DNA from: Penaeus vannamei
Lineage: Eukaryota > Arthropoda > Malacostraca > Decapoda > Penaeidae
Assembly: GCF_042767895.1 (NCBI RefSeq)
Contig: NC_091558.1
Span: forward strand, 37,834,274 to 37,846,773
Direction of reading: 5' to 3'
Length of the DNA stretch: 12,500 bases
In this document: piece by piece, positions 1 to 7,660 of the stretch
Position numbering within the stretch: the first letter of the stretch is position 1
Layout: each line of letters opens with the position of its first letter
The notes under the pieces: model-generated
Told to the model about the DNA's origin: nothing
Databases searched by the model: none
The model's input: only the letters and a program-made list of their open reading frames with translations
Program-made: the position numbers and the translations under genes

Positions 1-200
1 CTCTATCTCTTATTCCCTTTCCTTTCTTATTTTCTTTCTCGTTTTTCTTCCTTTTAATCTGCTGTCTTTCATCTCTCAGTCTTTCTCCTTAGATATGCTT
101 TGTTTCCTTCTCTTTCCTTACTACTTCCTTTACTCTCTTTTTGCTTTATTCTCAGCCTTTCTTCCCTTCTCGTCTCCCTTTCTCTTCTTTTCTTCAGGAA
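1..200. repeat. Pyrimidine-rich low-complexity tract
   Basis: The plus strand is almost entirely C and T, as irregular CTTT, CCTT and TTCTC runs with few purines. There is no fixed period. The open frame here (95-292) is only Leu/Phe/Ser-rich translation of the tract. It ends in a polypyrimidine run followed by CAG at about 197, which resembles a 3' splice site, but no exon-like sequence follows. Confidence 0.7.
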
Positions 201-239
201 GTTACGTTTTTGGTAGCGTGGGTTATAATCAGATTGTTA

Positions 240-480
240 TTTTTTTTATTTTTTTTATTATTATTATTATTTTTTTTTTACGCGGATGTTAAACGCGGAT
301 GTTAAACGCGGGTGCCTTGGGGGGTTCCAGGCTGGGGTGGAAGTGGGGGGCTACTTCGGGATGAGCGTTCGGTCCGCGATTCACCTCCGCGTCTCGGAGG
401 CGGATGGCGGCCCACGGGATTCCTGCAGATACTCCCTGCCGGTCACTGGCTTCGGAAAACGCCTGGTTACACATCTCTAA
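240..480 (-). mobile_element. SINE-like element: GC-rich head, A-rich tail (degenerate)
   Basis: On the minus strand a GC-rich stretch (about 480 down to 280) ends in an A-rich tail with AAT repeats (279 down to 240). Such a GC-rich block with an A/T simple tail inside AT-rich DNA is the usual look of a SINE. Around 380-410 the minus strand reads CGCCTCC...ACGCGGAGG followed by TCGCGG..CGAAC, which loosely resembles the anticodon arm and B box of a tRNA-derived head. CCTCCG/CGGAGG (392-407) forms a local hairpin. No clean target-site duplication was found. It could instead be an unrelated GC-rich repeat; I do not recognise a named family. Confidence 0.35.
280..312. repeat. 13-bp tandem repeat, 2.5 copies
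   Basis: The unit ACGCGGATGTTAA occurs twice exactly (280-292 and 293-305), followed by a partial third copy, ACGCGGG. It sits at the junction between the A-rich tail and the GC-rich body of the SINE-like segment. Confidence 0.85.
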
Positions 481-481
481 A

Positions 482-600
482 CCACTCGCACACAAACATT
501 CACATGTACACTCACACTAACACTCACATACTCTTACACACACTCAAACACTCACATAAAACACCCATATATACACACACACATATATATATATACATTT
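482..600. repeat. Degenerate AC-rich array (CACTCACA type) ending in (AC)n(AT)n
   Basis: Irregular repeats of ACTCACA, AACACTCACAT and ACACAC run to about 560, then short (AC)n and (AT)n blocks follow. The plus-strand frame 312-662 reads this as His/Thr-rich protein and is not credible. Confidence 0.75.
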
Positions 601-926
<326 letters not shown>

Positions 927-996
927 TTAAGCATATCTAGAGAAAGAGAGAAAGAAGGTTACATATACAGTACATTCGATATATACATAGACAACA

Positions 997-1003
997 TGCA
1001 TAC

Positions 1004-1039
<36 letters not shown>

Positions 1040-1070
1040 ATTTATATATATGTATGTATGTATATATAGT
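997..1070. repeat. (TG)n microsatellite with TATG-type flank
   Basis: About 14 TG units at 1009-1037, flanked by imperfect ATAC/ATGT repeats on the left and TATATATGTATG repeats on the right. Confidence 0.92.
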
Positions 1071-1245
1071 AGAATTATAGTGACCTAAAATCCTCCATAA
1101 ATATGCACCACGTAATTAGCATCGTTTTTATACATTACTCCCTTTTTTATATTTATCATTCACCCGTGTTATGTCTGTCCCGTCTGTCTGTCTGACTCTC
1201 TCACTGATAAATTAATTCATTCATGCTTCCAAGTCCCTCGTTCGA

Positions 1246-1290
1246 GACTGTTCCATGCCAAGTGTGGAATCACACGTAGGCCCATTTTCA
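1246..1290 (+). repeat. Short repeat, copy 1 of a 130-bp-period pair
   Basis: The segment beginning GACTGTTCCATGCCAAGTGT and running on through TGGAAT is repeated 130 bp downstream at 1376-1420 with few changes in the core. Both copies contain TTCCA...TGGAA, able to form a small stem around a 9-nt loop, and both continue into ..CG.AGG.CC. The flanks between them are not obviously similar. Identity of the repeat is unknown. Confidence 0.7.
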
Positions 1291-1375
1291 TTTTCTTAGT
1301 GGTTTTTAATTGTATTTATTCAATCTTTTTGTTTATTTAACATTCTTCCACGTCTTTATAGATTACAGAGTTCCA

Positions 1376-1420
1376 GACTGTTCCAAGCCAACTGTGGAAT
1401 AGCGCGCAGGTCCCGACTTT
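1376..1420 (+). repeat. Short repeat, copy 2 of a 130-bp-period pair
   Basis: Begins GACTGTTCCAAGCCAACTGT and matches 1246-1290 closely over the first 25 bases, then more loosely. The TTCCA/TGGAA stem is kept while two loop bases differ between copies. It may be a two-unit minisatellite or the edge of an interspersed repeat. Confidence 0.7.
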
Positions 1421-1963
1421 TGAGCTGTGTGAACTTTGCTACTTAATCGTCAATTATAATCCGCTTGGTAATCCCCGGTAGATAATTTATCGAATATATG
1501 GTACAAAGTAGGTTGATCATTTTATCCTTTATCATATATCACATATCACTTATAAAACCGTTCTCCCTCTATCTATTTGTATATATATCTATATATCTCC
1601 TTTTAATGACTTCCCAAAACATCTGCCTATCCCTAAAATGTCGAGTAGTACAAATTCTTATTTCTGAACATCAGTGGAAATCAGCTTTAATCTCTGAAGC
1701 GTTTTGTAGATTTAATACAACGATCGTCTTAAAAGTAGTTTTAGTTAACATTCCATGTCAACGATGAACAATAATTTCCTAATCATTGGTGTTCATTCGA
1801 ATTCCTGTTATTTCGTGACGGACCAAAAGAAGCATTCATTTATTTCATACCACTGTGAACTAGTGACCAAAAACTTTCAAAATATATAGGTAGTTAACCT
1901 ACTGTAAACAAAACAAAAAATAAATAAATAAATAGAATTATAAATAAATGAAAATAATAATAA
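1421..1963. other. AT-rich region, no gene seen; A-rich run at its end
   Basis: The 89-codon frame at 1498-1767 has no recognisable motif and ordinary AT-rich composition, so I do not call it. At 1910-1963 there are AAATA repeats and an AAT run abutting repeat copy A. Read on the strand of copy A this is T-rich, so it is not a poly-A tail of that copy. Confidence 0.5.
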
Positions 1964-2340
1964 TTCTCCTCTCCTATGAAAAAGTATTTCTTATCTAAAG
2001 TAGGCAAAGTGGAACGAAGATAACACTAAGCAAGATAATAAAAACAAAATTTGCTTCTTTTTTTGCCTCTTTCCTTCCTTCCACCTTTCCTACTCCCTCT
2101 TGATTTTTATTTCTTTCTCTTCATCATTTGTTCGTCCTCTTCTTCCTCATCCCAGTCTTTGCTTTTCATATTAATATGACAACACACAAACAAACAACCA
2201 AGCAAATAAAAAAATCCAAAATCACACCTAATTTCTTCATATTCCTTCGCATTGTAAACACCGAAGAAAGAGACAGAAACAAAGCCAGAAATATAAATGG
2301 AACGGAAGATAAATAGATAAAAGTACAAACAAAAATCATG

Positions 2341-2346
2341 AAAAAA
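2341..2346 (-). terminator. Candidate Pol III terminator after tRNA unit 1
   Basis: A run of six T's on the minus strand lies 14 nt beyond the tRNA 3' end. Runs of four or more T's normally stop RNA polymerase III, so a transcript would end before the repeat body. Confidence 0.5.
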
Positions 2347-2360
2347 TAACACATTCTTTA

Positions 2361-2431
2361 GTATCCGTCGGGGATTGAACCCGAGTCTGTCGCGTAGGAG
2401 GCGACTGTGCTAACCACTACACCACAGAAAC
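2361..2431 (-). tRNA. tRNA-shaped unit 1, anticodon CCT, inside repeat copy A
   Basis: The minus strand folds as a full cloverleaf: a 7-bp acceptor stem with one T-T mismatch at pair 3-70, D stem GTGT/GCAC, anticodon stem GTCGC/GCGAC with loop CTCCTAC (anticodon CCT, nominally Arg AGG), a 4-nt variable region, and T stem TCGGG/CCCGA with loop TTCAATC. The A box (TGGTGTAGTGG) and B box (GGTTCAATCC) fit the Pol III consensus. The 5' half resembles animal tRNA-Val rather than animal tRNA-Arg(CCT). The acceptor mismatch and a T at the discriminator position suggest a decaying pseudogene. It may be a tRNA-derived repeat module rather than a working tRNA. Confidence 0.6.
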
Positions 2432-2504
2432 ATATAATAATAATGGACTTTACTATAATTATATTATAGCTTTTACGAGAACTCTTGTATTACACATATT
2501 ATGT

Positions 2505-2519
2505 TGCGTACGTACGTAC

Positions 2520-2584
<65 letters not shown>
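2505..2584. repeat. (CGTA)n then (TG)n microsatellite inside copy A flank
   Basis: About four CGTA units (2507-2522) lead into about 28 TG units (2527-2584). The whole stretch is alternating purine-pyrimidine. In copy C the same place in the flank holds only a short GTGTGTCTGTGTGTGCACGCGCG stretch, so the array has expanded in copy A. Confidence 0.93.
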
Positions 2585-2586
<2 letters not shown>

Positions 2587-2645
2587 TTCACTTAAAGATG
2601 TATTATCCAGCCGTAGAAGACTCAAATGAAGTTACCAACCTCTGT

Positions 2646-2907
2646 TAAATACCCCTTTTCTTGGCTCCTTCAAATAACTACTTTCCGAAAATATCCACTT
2701 AAAAGAAAATATCTACCTGTCTTCCTTTTTATCTCAATCAAGTATTAAGACAAAGAGAAATCCTGGAAAAACATAGAATATTAGCTTTTTTTTACTTATT
2801 TTTTATCATGCCCATTGCTGTTACCATTATCATTATTATCAATACTCTTCACAGACCCCTAAATCGACAATACCATTAGAATGCGTAAAAAAAAAGGAAA
2901 AAAATGG
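2646..2907. other. Linker between repeat copies A and B, no gene seen
   Basis: AT-rich, apparently single-copy within the window. It contains a short ATT/ATC run near 2825-2845 and poly-A near 2887-2903. No frame of interest. Confidence 0.5.
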
Positions 2908-3280
2908 TCTCCTCTCCTATGAAAAAGTATTTTTTATCTGAAGTAGGTAAAGTGGAACGATAACACTAAGCAAAATAAAAACAAAATTTACTTCTTTTTT
3001 TTGCCTCTTTCCTTCCACATTTCTTACCCCGTCTTGATTTTTATTCATTGCTCTTTATCACTTGTTCGTCCTCTTCTTCCTCCTCCCAGTCTTGCTTTTC
3101 AAATTAATAATTTAACAAACGTGAAAACGCGCATAAACACTAACAAGCAACCCAACAAATCAAGAAATCCAAAGTCAAACCTCCAATTCCTTCATATTCC
3201 TACGCATTGTAAACATCGGAGAAAGAGATAGAAACAAAAGAAATGAAAAGAAATGAAATGTAAAGGGAACGGAAGATAAA
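2908..3280 (-). repeat. Dispersed repeat family, copy B (body only)
   Basis: Same orientation as copy A. It covers the family body from the outer edge (CTCCTCTCCTATGAAAAAGT at 2909) to GGAACGGAAGATAAA at 3280, where a (CT)n array takes over. The upstream flank and tRNA-shaped unit are missing. Similarity to copy A is high along the whole length, with small indels (for example one CTTC unit missing). Reading frames within it are broken, so it is not a gene. Confidence 0.85.
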
Positions 3281-3285
3281 CTTTT

Positions 3286-3286
3286 G

Positions 3287-3376
<90 letters not shown>

Positions 3377-3429
3377 GTCTCTCTCTCTCTTCTTCTTCTT
3401 CTTCTTCTTCTTCTTCTTCTTCTTCTTCT

Positions 3430-3461
<32 letters not shown>

Positions 3462-3463
3462 AT
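3286..3463. repeat. Compound microsatellite (CT)n(TTC)n
   Basis: About 50 CT units (3287-3390, with a few TTT and GTCTCTGT interruptions) run into about 20 TTC units plus a degenerate end. The plus strand stays pyrimidine-rich to about 3540. Long homopurine-homopyrimidine mirror repeats of this kind can form triplex H-DNA. The Arg-Glu/poly-Glu frames on the minus strand and the Ser-Leu frame on the plus strand are its translations. Confidence 0.96.
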
Positions 3464-3593
3464 TTCTTATCCCCCATCTCCTCATCTTCCTCCTTTGTTT
3501 CCTCTTTCCTTTCCTCTCCCGATGTCTTTCCCATTTCCACATTTCCGTCTGTATGTATATGCATATTGAATTATATGTGTGTATATATATGTG

Positions 3594-3598
<5 letters not shown>

Positions 3599-3672
<74 letters not shown>

Positions 3673-3680
3673 ATATATAT
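3599..3680. repeat. (TA)n microsatellite, left side of palindrome
   Basis: About 32 TA units (3599-3663), then ATACATGTATGTATATATAT. It directly abuts the left arm of the palindrome at 3684. Confidence 0.95.
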
Positions 3681-3683
3681 ATG

Positions 3684-3803
3684 GAAAGGTATGAATGAGA
3701 ACGAATATCTTCACAATACAAGAGATGTGTTTTACCGATAAAATCGAAACAGTAAAATACATCTCTTGTATTCTGAAGATATTCGTTCTCATTCATACCT
3801 TTC
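3684..3803. repeat. Near-perfect palindrome, 52-bp arms, 16-nt centre
   Basis: The left arm (3684-3735) starts GAAAGGTATGAATGAGAACG. The right arm (3752-3803) is its reverse complement with two mismatches out of 52 by my reading. The 16-nt centre contains CGAT-AAA-ATCG, which can close with a further 4-bp stem. It is flanked on both sides by long (TA)n. Such a foldback between TA tracts could be a hairpin-type MITE inserted at a TA microsatellite, but no transposase, named termini or target duplication is visible. Confidence 0.92.
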
Positions 3804-3826
3804 TACAGTTGTCAACATGAATACGG

Positions 3827-3966
<140 letters not shown>

Positions 3967-3991
3967 GTGTATATATATATGGAGAGAGAGA

Positions 3992-4526
3992 GGACTATTT
4001 ATTCAGTACATACTGTTAAAGGAGTTTCACGCCACTCCACGATTTTTCTGGGGATTCCAGAACATTTCAAACACCAAGTTAAATTCGCTTTAGATTATTT
4101 CAGACGTATTCAGAAATCGATCAAGCAGTGAAAGACATTTTCGTAAGCATGTTCACAAGTGTGTACAAATAACCAAAGGAAAATAAACGAGCAAAAATAT
4201 ATAAAGAAAAAGGAAGCATCAAGAGAAGGCAATCACCGTGTTTGTTATTTACTTCGCTTTCTGGGAGACGCCGGAAGGGCAGGCAGATTACACGCACACA
4301 TGTACGCACAGCGATAGACGTAGAGTGCACAGGGATCAGTTATGTAGCCTCTTTATGCAACAAACGGGGATTTACAACGAGCGAAGAGATGATTAACAGG
4401 CGAAGGCGAACCGGATAAAAGTCACACAGAGTTGACTGAAAGAATGTATTCCCTCGATTCATTCGTATCATTAAGACGAGTATTAGTGCTATTATCAATA
4501 CGATAAGTTTCAAAGTCTGTCAGTGT
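3992..4526. other. Complex sequence, no gene seen
   Basis: Of higher complexity than its surroundings. The frame at 4121-4330 (minus) and the tail of the 3766-4131 frame have no recognised motifs. A small hairpin GGAGT...ACTCC is at 4020-4037. No repeat relationship to other parts of the window was noticed. Confidence 0.45.
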
Positions 4527-4690
4527 GATAAAAAAAAATAATAATAATAATAATAAAATTAAAATAATCAGAAAAATAGAGCAGCGCCTGCGTGATCCAC
4601 GTACCACTTGGCCTGGGTTGAGAGCGACCTCGGGCCTCTCGCGTGGGAGGCGGCGGTCGAACAATCCACGCCACTTGGGATTAATTATGT
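4527..4690 (-). mobile_element. Degenerate tRNA-Gly-like SINE candidate with ATT tail
   Basis: On the minus strand, 4680-4605 contains CGCCTCCCACGCGAGAG followed by a GAGGTCGCTCTCAACCC block. The first part matches the anticodon arm of tRNA-Gly(CCC), with loop CTCCCAC, but the anticodon stem pairs at only three of five positions and the B box is decayed. Downstream on this strand the sequence turns AT-rich and ends in a (ATT)n/poly-T tail (4560-4527), a typical SINE 3' end. CCACTTGG flanks the tRNA-like part as a direct repeat (4603-4610 and 4671-4678). This could mark an insertion or be chance. Confidence 0.45.
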
Positions 4691-4881
4691 GTTTGAATGA
4701 TTTGGGGATTTGTTGGCAATGTGTTTTTGTATACATAGAATTGTGAGTTTGTGTGTTTTATTCTTCATGATTTTTGCTCTCAGTTGAAAAAAGGTTTCTG
4801 ACTGTTTTCGGTGTTTTGTATCCAATGTGATTTTCGGAATGTTCTTTGAGAAACATAAATCTATCACACAAATCAGTTTAC

Positions 4882-4885
<4 letters not shown>
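4691..4885. other. AT-rich linker, no gene seen
   Basis: T- and G-rich on the plus strand, with no motif, no repeat match and no frame of interest. Confidence 0.45.
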
Positions 4886-4969
<84 letters not shown>

Positions 4970-5059
4970 CTCTCCACTCTCTCTCTCTCCACTCTCCACT
5001 CTCCACTCTCTCTCTCTCCACTCTCCACTCTCCACTCTCTCTCTCTCCACTCTCCACTC

Positions 5060-5110
<51 letters not shown>

Positions 5111-5114
5111 CCTA

Positions 5115-5173
<59 letters not shown>

Positions 5174-5190
5174 CTCTCGATCTCTCTCTC

Positions 5191-5239
<49 letters not shown>

Positions 5240-5249
5240 CTCTCTCTCA
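4886..5249. repeat. Long CT-rich satellite tract with several sub-patterns
   Basis: Roughly 360 bp of nearly pure pyrimidine on the plus strand. Order: about 34 CT units (4886-4954), short TTTC interruptions, a CCACTCT-based higher-order block (4974-5066), CT again, two CACTATCTCTCTC interruptions (about 5098 and 5137), and then CTCCTCTCTCTCTC units repeating at about 16-19 bp to 5249. The long Ser/Leu and Arg/Glu frames on both strands are artefacts of this tract. Confidence 0.95.
4974..5066. repeat. Higher-order repeat: three 7-bp units nested in three 29-bp units
   Basis: CCA triplets start at 4989, 4996, 5003, 5018, 5025, 5032, 5047, 5054 and 5061, spaced 7, 7, 15, 7, 7, 15, 7, 7. Thus each 29-bp unit holds three CCACTCT heptamers and a CT spacer, and three such units follow each other without change. 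One further CCA at 4974, 15 bp earlier, marks a single-heptamer start. Confidence 0.93.
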
Positions 5250-5794
5250 TGCCTGTATCCTCTGTAATATCACTCTGTATCAGAGTAACAATGAGGTAAC
5301 ATCAACATTGAGAGAGTATGTGTTGACATGCATGCTTATACGTGCGGATGGGTGTATTATGTGCGTTTATGGATATCTGATATAGTGTCCTACAAGTTTG
5401 TTTATATGATTAATTCATTTCAATATTTGATTAAACTATAATCTCTGTCTGTGCCTCTGTCTGTCCGCTAATCTCTTTGTATAGGTCTTATCAATCATTC
5501 AGTCCATCTGTCTATATGTTTATCATTCACTCCATCTATCTATTTATGTTTACCTATCTGTCTATCCATCCGTTTATGTTTCTATTTATCTATGCATTTG
5601 TAATTATGATAATCGATTTTTTTCCAATTCGTAATCGTAATCACGTCGATCTAAACCTTTAACCGATTCTATTTCAGTTTACGGCCACGAAGGATCGACC
5701 TGAAATCAGCTTCCGATTTACCAGAAAATGCGAGAGTTTGTTTACGATTTCCCGGCGACATCACGGAGACTCGCTTGTGATGCTACGACAGAAC
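5250..5794. other. No gene seen; degenerate TCTA/TCTG repeats at 5440-5610
   Basis: From 5440 to 5610 there is an irregular TCTATCTA, TCTGTC and TTTATGTT array, an old degraded tetranucleotide microsatellite. The remainder is AT-rich. The 61-codon frame at 5477-5662 is a reading of this array. Confidence 0.55.
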
Positions 5795-5809
5795 GGCCTA
5801 GTATTTCCG

Positions 5810-5935
5810 TCATCATGACTATTATCATTATCATGATTATTATCATCATTATCATCAACATTACTCCGAACACCATTATGGTCACAATCATTAGCATCAC
5901 TATTATCACCATTATTATCATAATCGTTATCGAAC
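5810..5935. repeat. Imperfect (ATT/ATC)n trinucleotide array
   Basis: Mixed ATT, ATC and ACC triplets over about 125 bp, giving Ile/Thr-rich and Asp/Asn-rich translations on the two strands. Similar short arrays are at 7121-7195, 8690-8755 and 12108-12163. Confidence 0.8.
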
Positions 5936-6167
5936 TGCGCCAGAGTTACCTCGTTCGCACAGAAGGGAACGAAATGAACAGGCCACAATAGAACACCATT
6001 GAACAGACTGTACATACATCATCTTCCGATATCTTCATCCATGAGCACAAAAGAATGACTATAACAGTTCCTGATGGGTTATCTCATGTATTCATTATCA
6101 TTCTTGATTAGCCACAAAGGGACTCACCTGCTCCATGCCTAATATTCAGGTACTTTCACCGTTACTA
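5936..6167. other. Complex sequence, no gene seen
   Basis: No recognised motif, repeat copy or RNA gene. Confidence 0.4.
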
Positions 6168-6370
6168 ACTTCCTAACAGCGCACGCCTTGGGACCTTGTT
6201 GTCATCACGTCATTTGCAAGGGACGTTTGTATTCCTCCTTCCCTTGATATAACGGAGCGCCATGCCATACCTTGTTATAACGTCGTCTGTGAGGAACATT
6301 GATCCGTCTCCTTCCCTTCCCTCGATGCAATACAACGCCATTCTCTTGACGTCGTCTCGACCGCGGGCAT
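6168..6370 (+). repeat. Three diverged tandem units of about 60-73 bp
   Basis: Three successive segments, about 6168-6233, 6234-6307 and 6308-6370, share the order CTTCC... , ACGCC or GCGCCATGCC, CTTGTT or CTCTTG, then ACGTCGTC or ACGTCATT. Units two and three both begin CTCCTTCCCTT and both end in ACGTCGTCT. Divergence is considerable, so this would be an old minisatellite. Unit edges are approximate. Confidence 0.45.
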
Positions 6371-6600
6371 CTCCGGCTTACGTTTCGAAACTCTCCTCCT
6401 CAGGTGTCTGAGTGTTGAGGCCTCGAGATCCGTTCCGTCAGCCATGGAAAAGGGCAGTCACGATCCCCGGACGCTTTGACTCGCTCGAAAGGCCAAATAA
6501 TGCGAGTCGCGTTTGTTTGTTCGAAAGAGTCTCTGAGAAATGGAGACCTTGCAGTGGCGACCGATCTGAAAGGAAGTGGAAACCTGGAACCGAACCGTAA
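6168..6600. promoter_or_regulatory. CpG-rich segment (island-like), function unknown
   Basis: I count about 35 CpG dinucleotides in the 420 bp 6181-6600, more than expected from base composition and clearly above the AT-rich surroundings. Overlapping frames on both strands (6400-6609 minus, 6412-6600 plus) have no recognised motif. It might be a promoter-proximal region, an exon fragment of an unknown gene, or an old GC-rich element; nothing here decides between them. Confidence 0.3.
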
Positions 6601-6642
6601 AATCAGCAATTAAATTGTGCTCTTACATACGAGATTATATAT

Positions 6643-6645
6643 ATC

Positions 6646-6711
<66 letters not shown>
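6643..6711. repeat. Compound microsatellite (TG)n(GA)n
   Basis: About 9 TG units (6643-6660) pass directly into about 25 GA units (6661-6711). Confidence 0.96.
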
Positions 6712-6714
<3 letters not shown>

Positions 6715-7120
6715 TTGTGTGTAGACATTATACGCCGTAACCGACGGATTGTATAAGTTGGTTACATCCCACATCAAACAAATAACAGAATAAACAGGGA
6801 GGTAAACTGCTCCACAAAACAGCCGCTTGGCAGACTCAAATGTCTCGACAGCACCCAAGCAGCTGTTGTATGTGCTTACTAACCCGTGAATTGTTTATGG
6901 GCATCGAATATTCATATAATCAGCGGCAGAAGAGTTTAGAATATGTCAGCGGTGCATTATCATTTGTATCTGATTACTTCAGTGTAGCTGTTTCTCTGAG
7001 CGTTTTACCTCCCCGCTGTAAATACTCCCTAGAGTTTTAGGATTTACGATGTGACATGTCGTGTTTACAGAAGCCTTGTGCTACTGCCTATTGTAATCTG
7101 CCTATTGTACTCTGTTATAA
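6712..7120. other. Complex sequence, no gene seen
   Basis: The plus-strand frame at 6840-7040 (66 codons, Ser/Cys-rich) shows no motif that I recognise. No repeat copies noticed. Confidence 0.4.
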
Positions 7121-7195
7121 TCATTTTCATTATTATCATATTATTGATATTAATATTATTGTTATTAGTATTATAGTTATTATTATCATTAGCTT
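7121..7195. repeat. Imperfect ATT/TAT array
   Basis: Mixed ATT, ATC and GTT triplets. It ends shortly before repeat copy C. Confidence 0.75.
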
Positions 7196-7361
7196 ATTAA
7201 GTATGTGTGCGTGTGTGTTAGAAACACAAACCAAGCAAATCAAACAAATCCAAAATCAAACTCTCCAATTCCTTCACACTAATTCACACTGTAAACCCCA
7301 GAGAAAAATAGATCGAAGGGTAGGCAAGTAGTCTGAGAAATGCAAACAGAAATTTATGCAT

Positions 7362-7366
7362 AAAAA
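7362..7366 (-). terminator. Candidate Pol III terminator after tRNA unit 2
   Basis: A run of five T's on the minus strand lies 9 nt beyond the tRNA 3' end. Confidence 0.45.
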
Positions 7367-7375
7367 CGAATACTT

Positions 7376-7446
7376 GTTTCCATCGGGGATTGAACCCGAG
7401 TCTGTCGCGTAGGAGGCGACCATGCTAACCACTACACTACGGAAAC
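7376..7446 (-). tRNA. tRNA-shaped unit 2, anticodon CCT, inside repeat copy C
   Basis: A full cloverleaf on the minus strand: acceptor GTTTCCG/TGGAAAC (7 bp with one G-T), D stem GTGT/GCAT, anticodon stem GTCGC/GCGAC with loop CTCCTAC (anticodon CCT), a 4-nt variable region, T stem TCGGG/CCCGA with loop TTCAATC, and A at the discriminator position. The first 20 nt, GTTTCCGTAGTGTAGTGGTT, are those of animal tRNA-Val as I remember it, while the anticodon is nominally Arg. A and B boxes are intact. Of the three copies this one is the closest to tRNA-Val. It may be a functional tRNA, a pseudogene or a repeat module. Confidence 0.65.
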
Positions 7447-7660
7447 ATATATCATAATGTTAATTTTACTCTATGTATATTTTAGCTTTCACGAGAATAC
7501 TTGTATTACACTCGAATATGAAACGCTATATGCGTGTCGTGTGTGTCTGTGTGTGCACGCGCGCTTTCACCAAGAGTAAAATGTCATATTAAACCTTATT
7601 GCATGCCTACAATTGCACTGAATGTGTTCAGTCTTAAGAAATTAAAATGATGCTACCAAC

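Larger units (their letters stand above)
1964..2645 (-). repeat. Dispersed repeat family, copy A (flank + tRNA-shaped unit + body)
   Basis: Read on the minus strand: an upstream flank (2645-2432), interrupted by a (CA)n array; a 71-nt tRNA-shaped unit (2431-2361); and a body (2360-1964). The flank holds GGTTGGTA, GTGTAATACAAG and TTCTCGT.AAAGCT blocks shared with copies C and E. The body shares with B, D and E the blocks CCGTTCCATTTATAT, GTTTCTGTCTCTTTC, a purine-rich GAGGAAGAAGAGGACGAAC segment, AGGAAAGGTGGAAGGA and TGCTTAGTGTTAT. It is the longest copy here. The outer edge at 1964 matches copy B, and both keep CTCCTCTCCTATGAAAAAGT. The family name is unknown to me. Confidence 0.85.
7221..7660 (-). 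repeat. Dispersed repeat family, copy C (flank + tRNA-shaped unit + truncated body)
   Basis: Read on the minus strand: an upstream flank from 7660 to 7447 (GGTTGGTAGCATC, TTAAGACTG, AGGTTTAATATGACAT, GTGTAATACAAG, TTCTCGTGAAAGCT), the tRNA-shaped unit (7446-7376), and about 150 bp of body ending near 7221 at the AACCAAGCAAATC block. The distal half of the body is missing. The flank matches copies A and E, which shows that the family extends well upstream of the tRNA unit. Confidence 0.85.

Noticed and set aside
195..200. Polypyrimidine tract ending in CAG|G, like a 3' splice acceptor
   Set aside because: The whole first 190 bp is pyrimidine-rich, so such a match is expected; no coding exon follows.
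1498..1767. An 89-codon plus-strand frame
   Set aside because: No recognised motif, AT-rich composition with Ile/Leu/Ser bias expected by chance, no supporting context.
2107..2352. An 81-codon minus-strand frame in copy A with a similar 60-codon frame in copy D (shared YNxKEYEEIRCDFGFF)
   Set aside because: Between A and D most base differences in this frame change the amino acid and only about one is silent; copies B, C and E are broken by stops and indels. This indicates relics of a repeat, not a conserved peptide.
2524..2584. Regularly spaced repeats considered as a possible CRISPR-like or satellite array
   Set aside because: It is a dinucleotide microsatellite without spacers. Nothing in the window has repeat-spacer organisation.
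3192..3542. Minus-strand frame of 116 codons rich in Glu and Arg-Glu repeats
   Set aside because: It is the translation of the (CT)n(TTC)n array; complexity is too low for a gene and every frame through the array stays open.
4685..5385. Long Ser/Leu (plus) and Arg/Glu (minus) frames up to 179 codons
   Set aside because: They are translations of the CT satellite in several frames at once, with no start context or non-repetitive domain.
6840..7040. A 66-codon Cys/Ser-containing frame considered as a small secreted peptide
   Set aside because: No signal-peptide-like hydrophobic start, no regular cysteine spacing, and no sign of conservation within the window.
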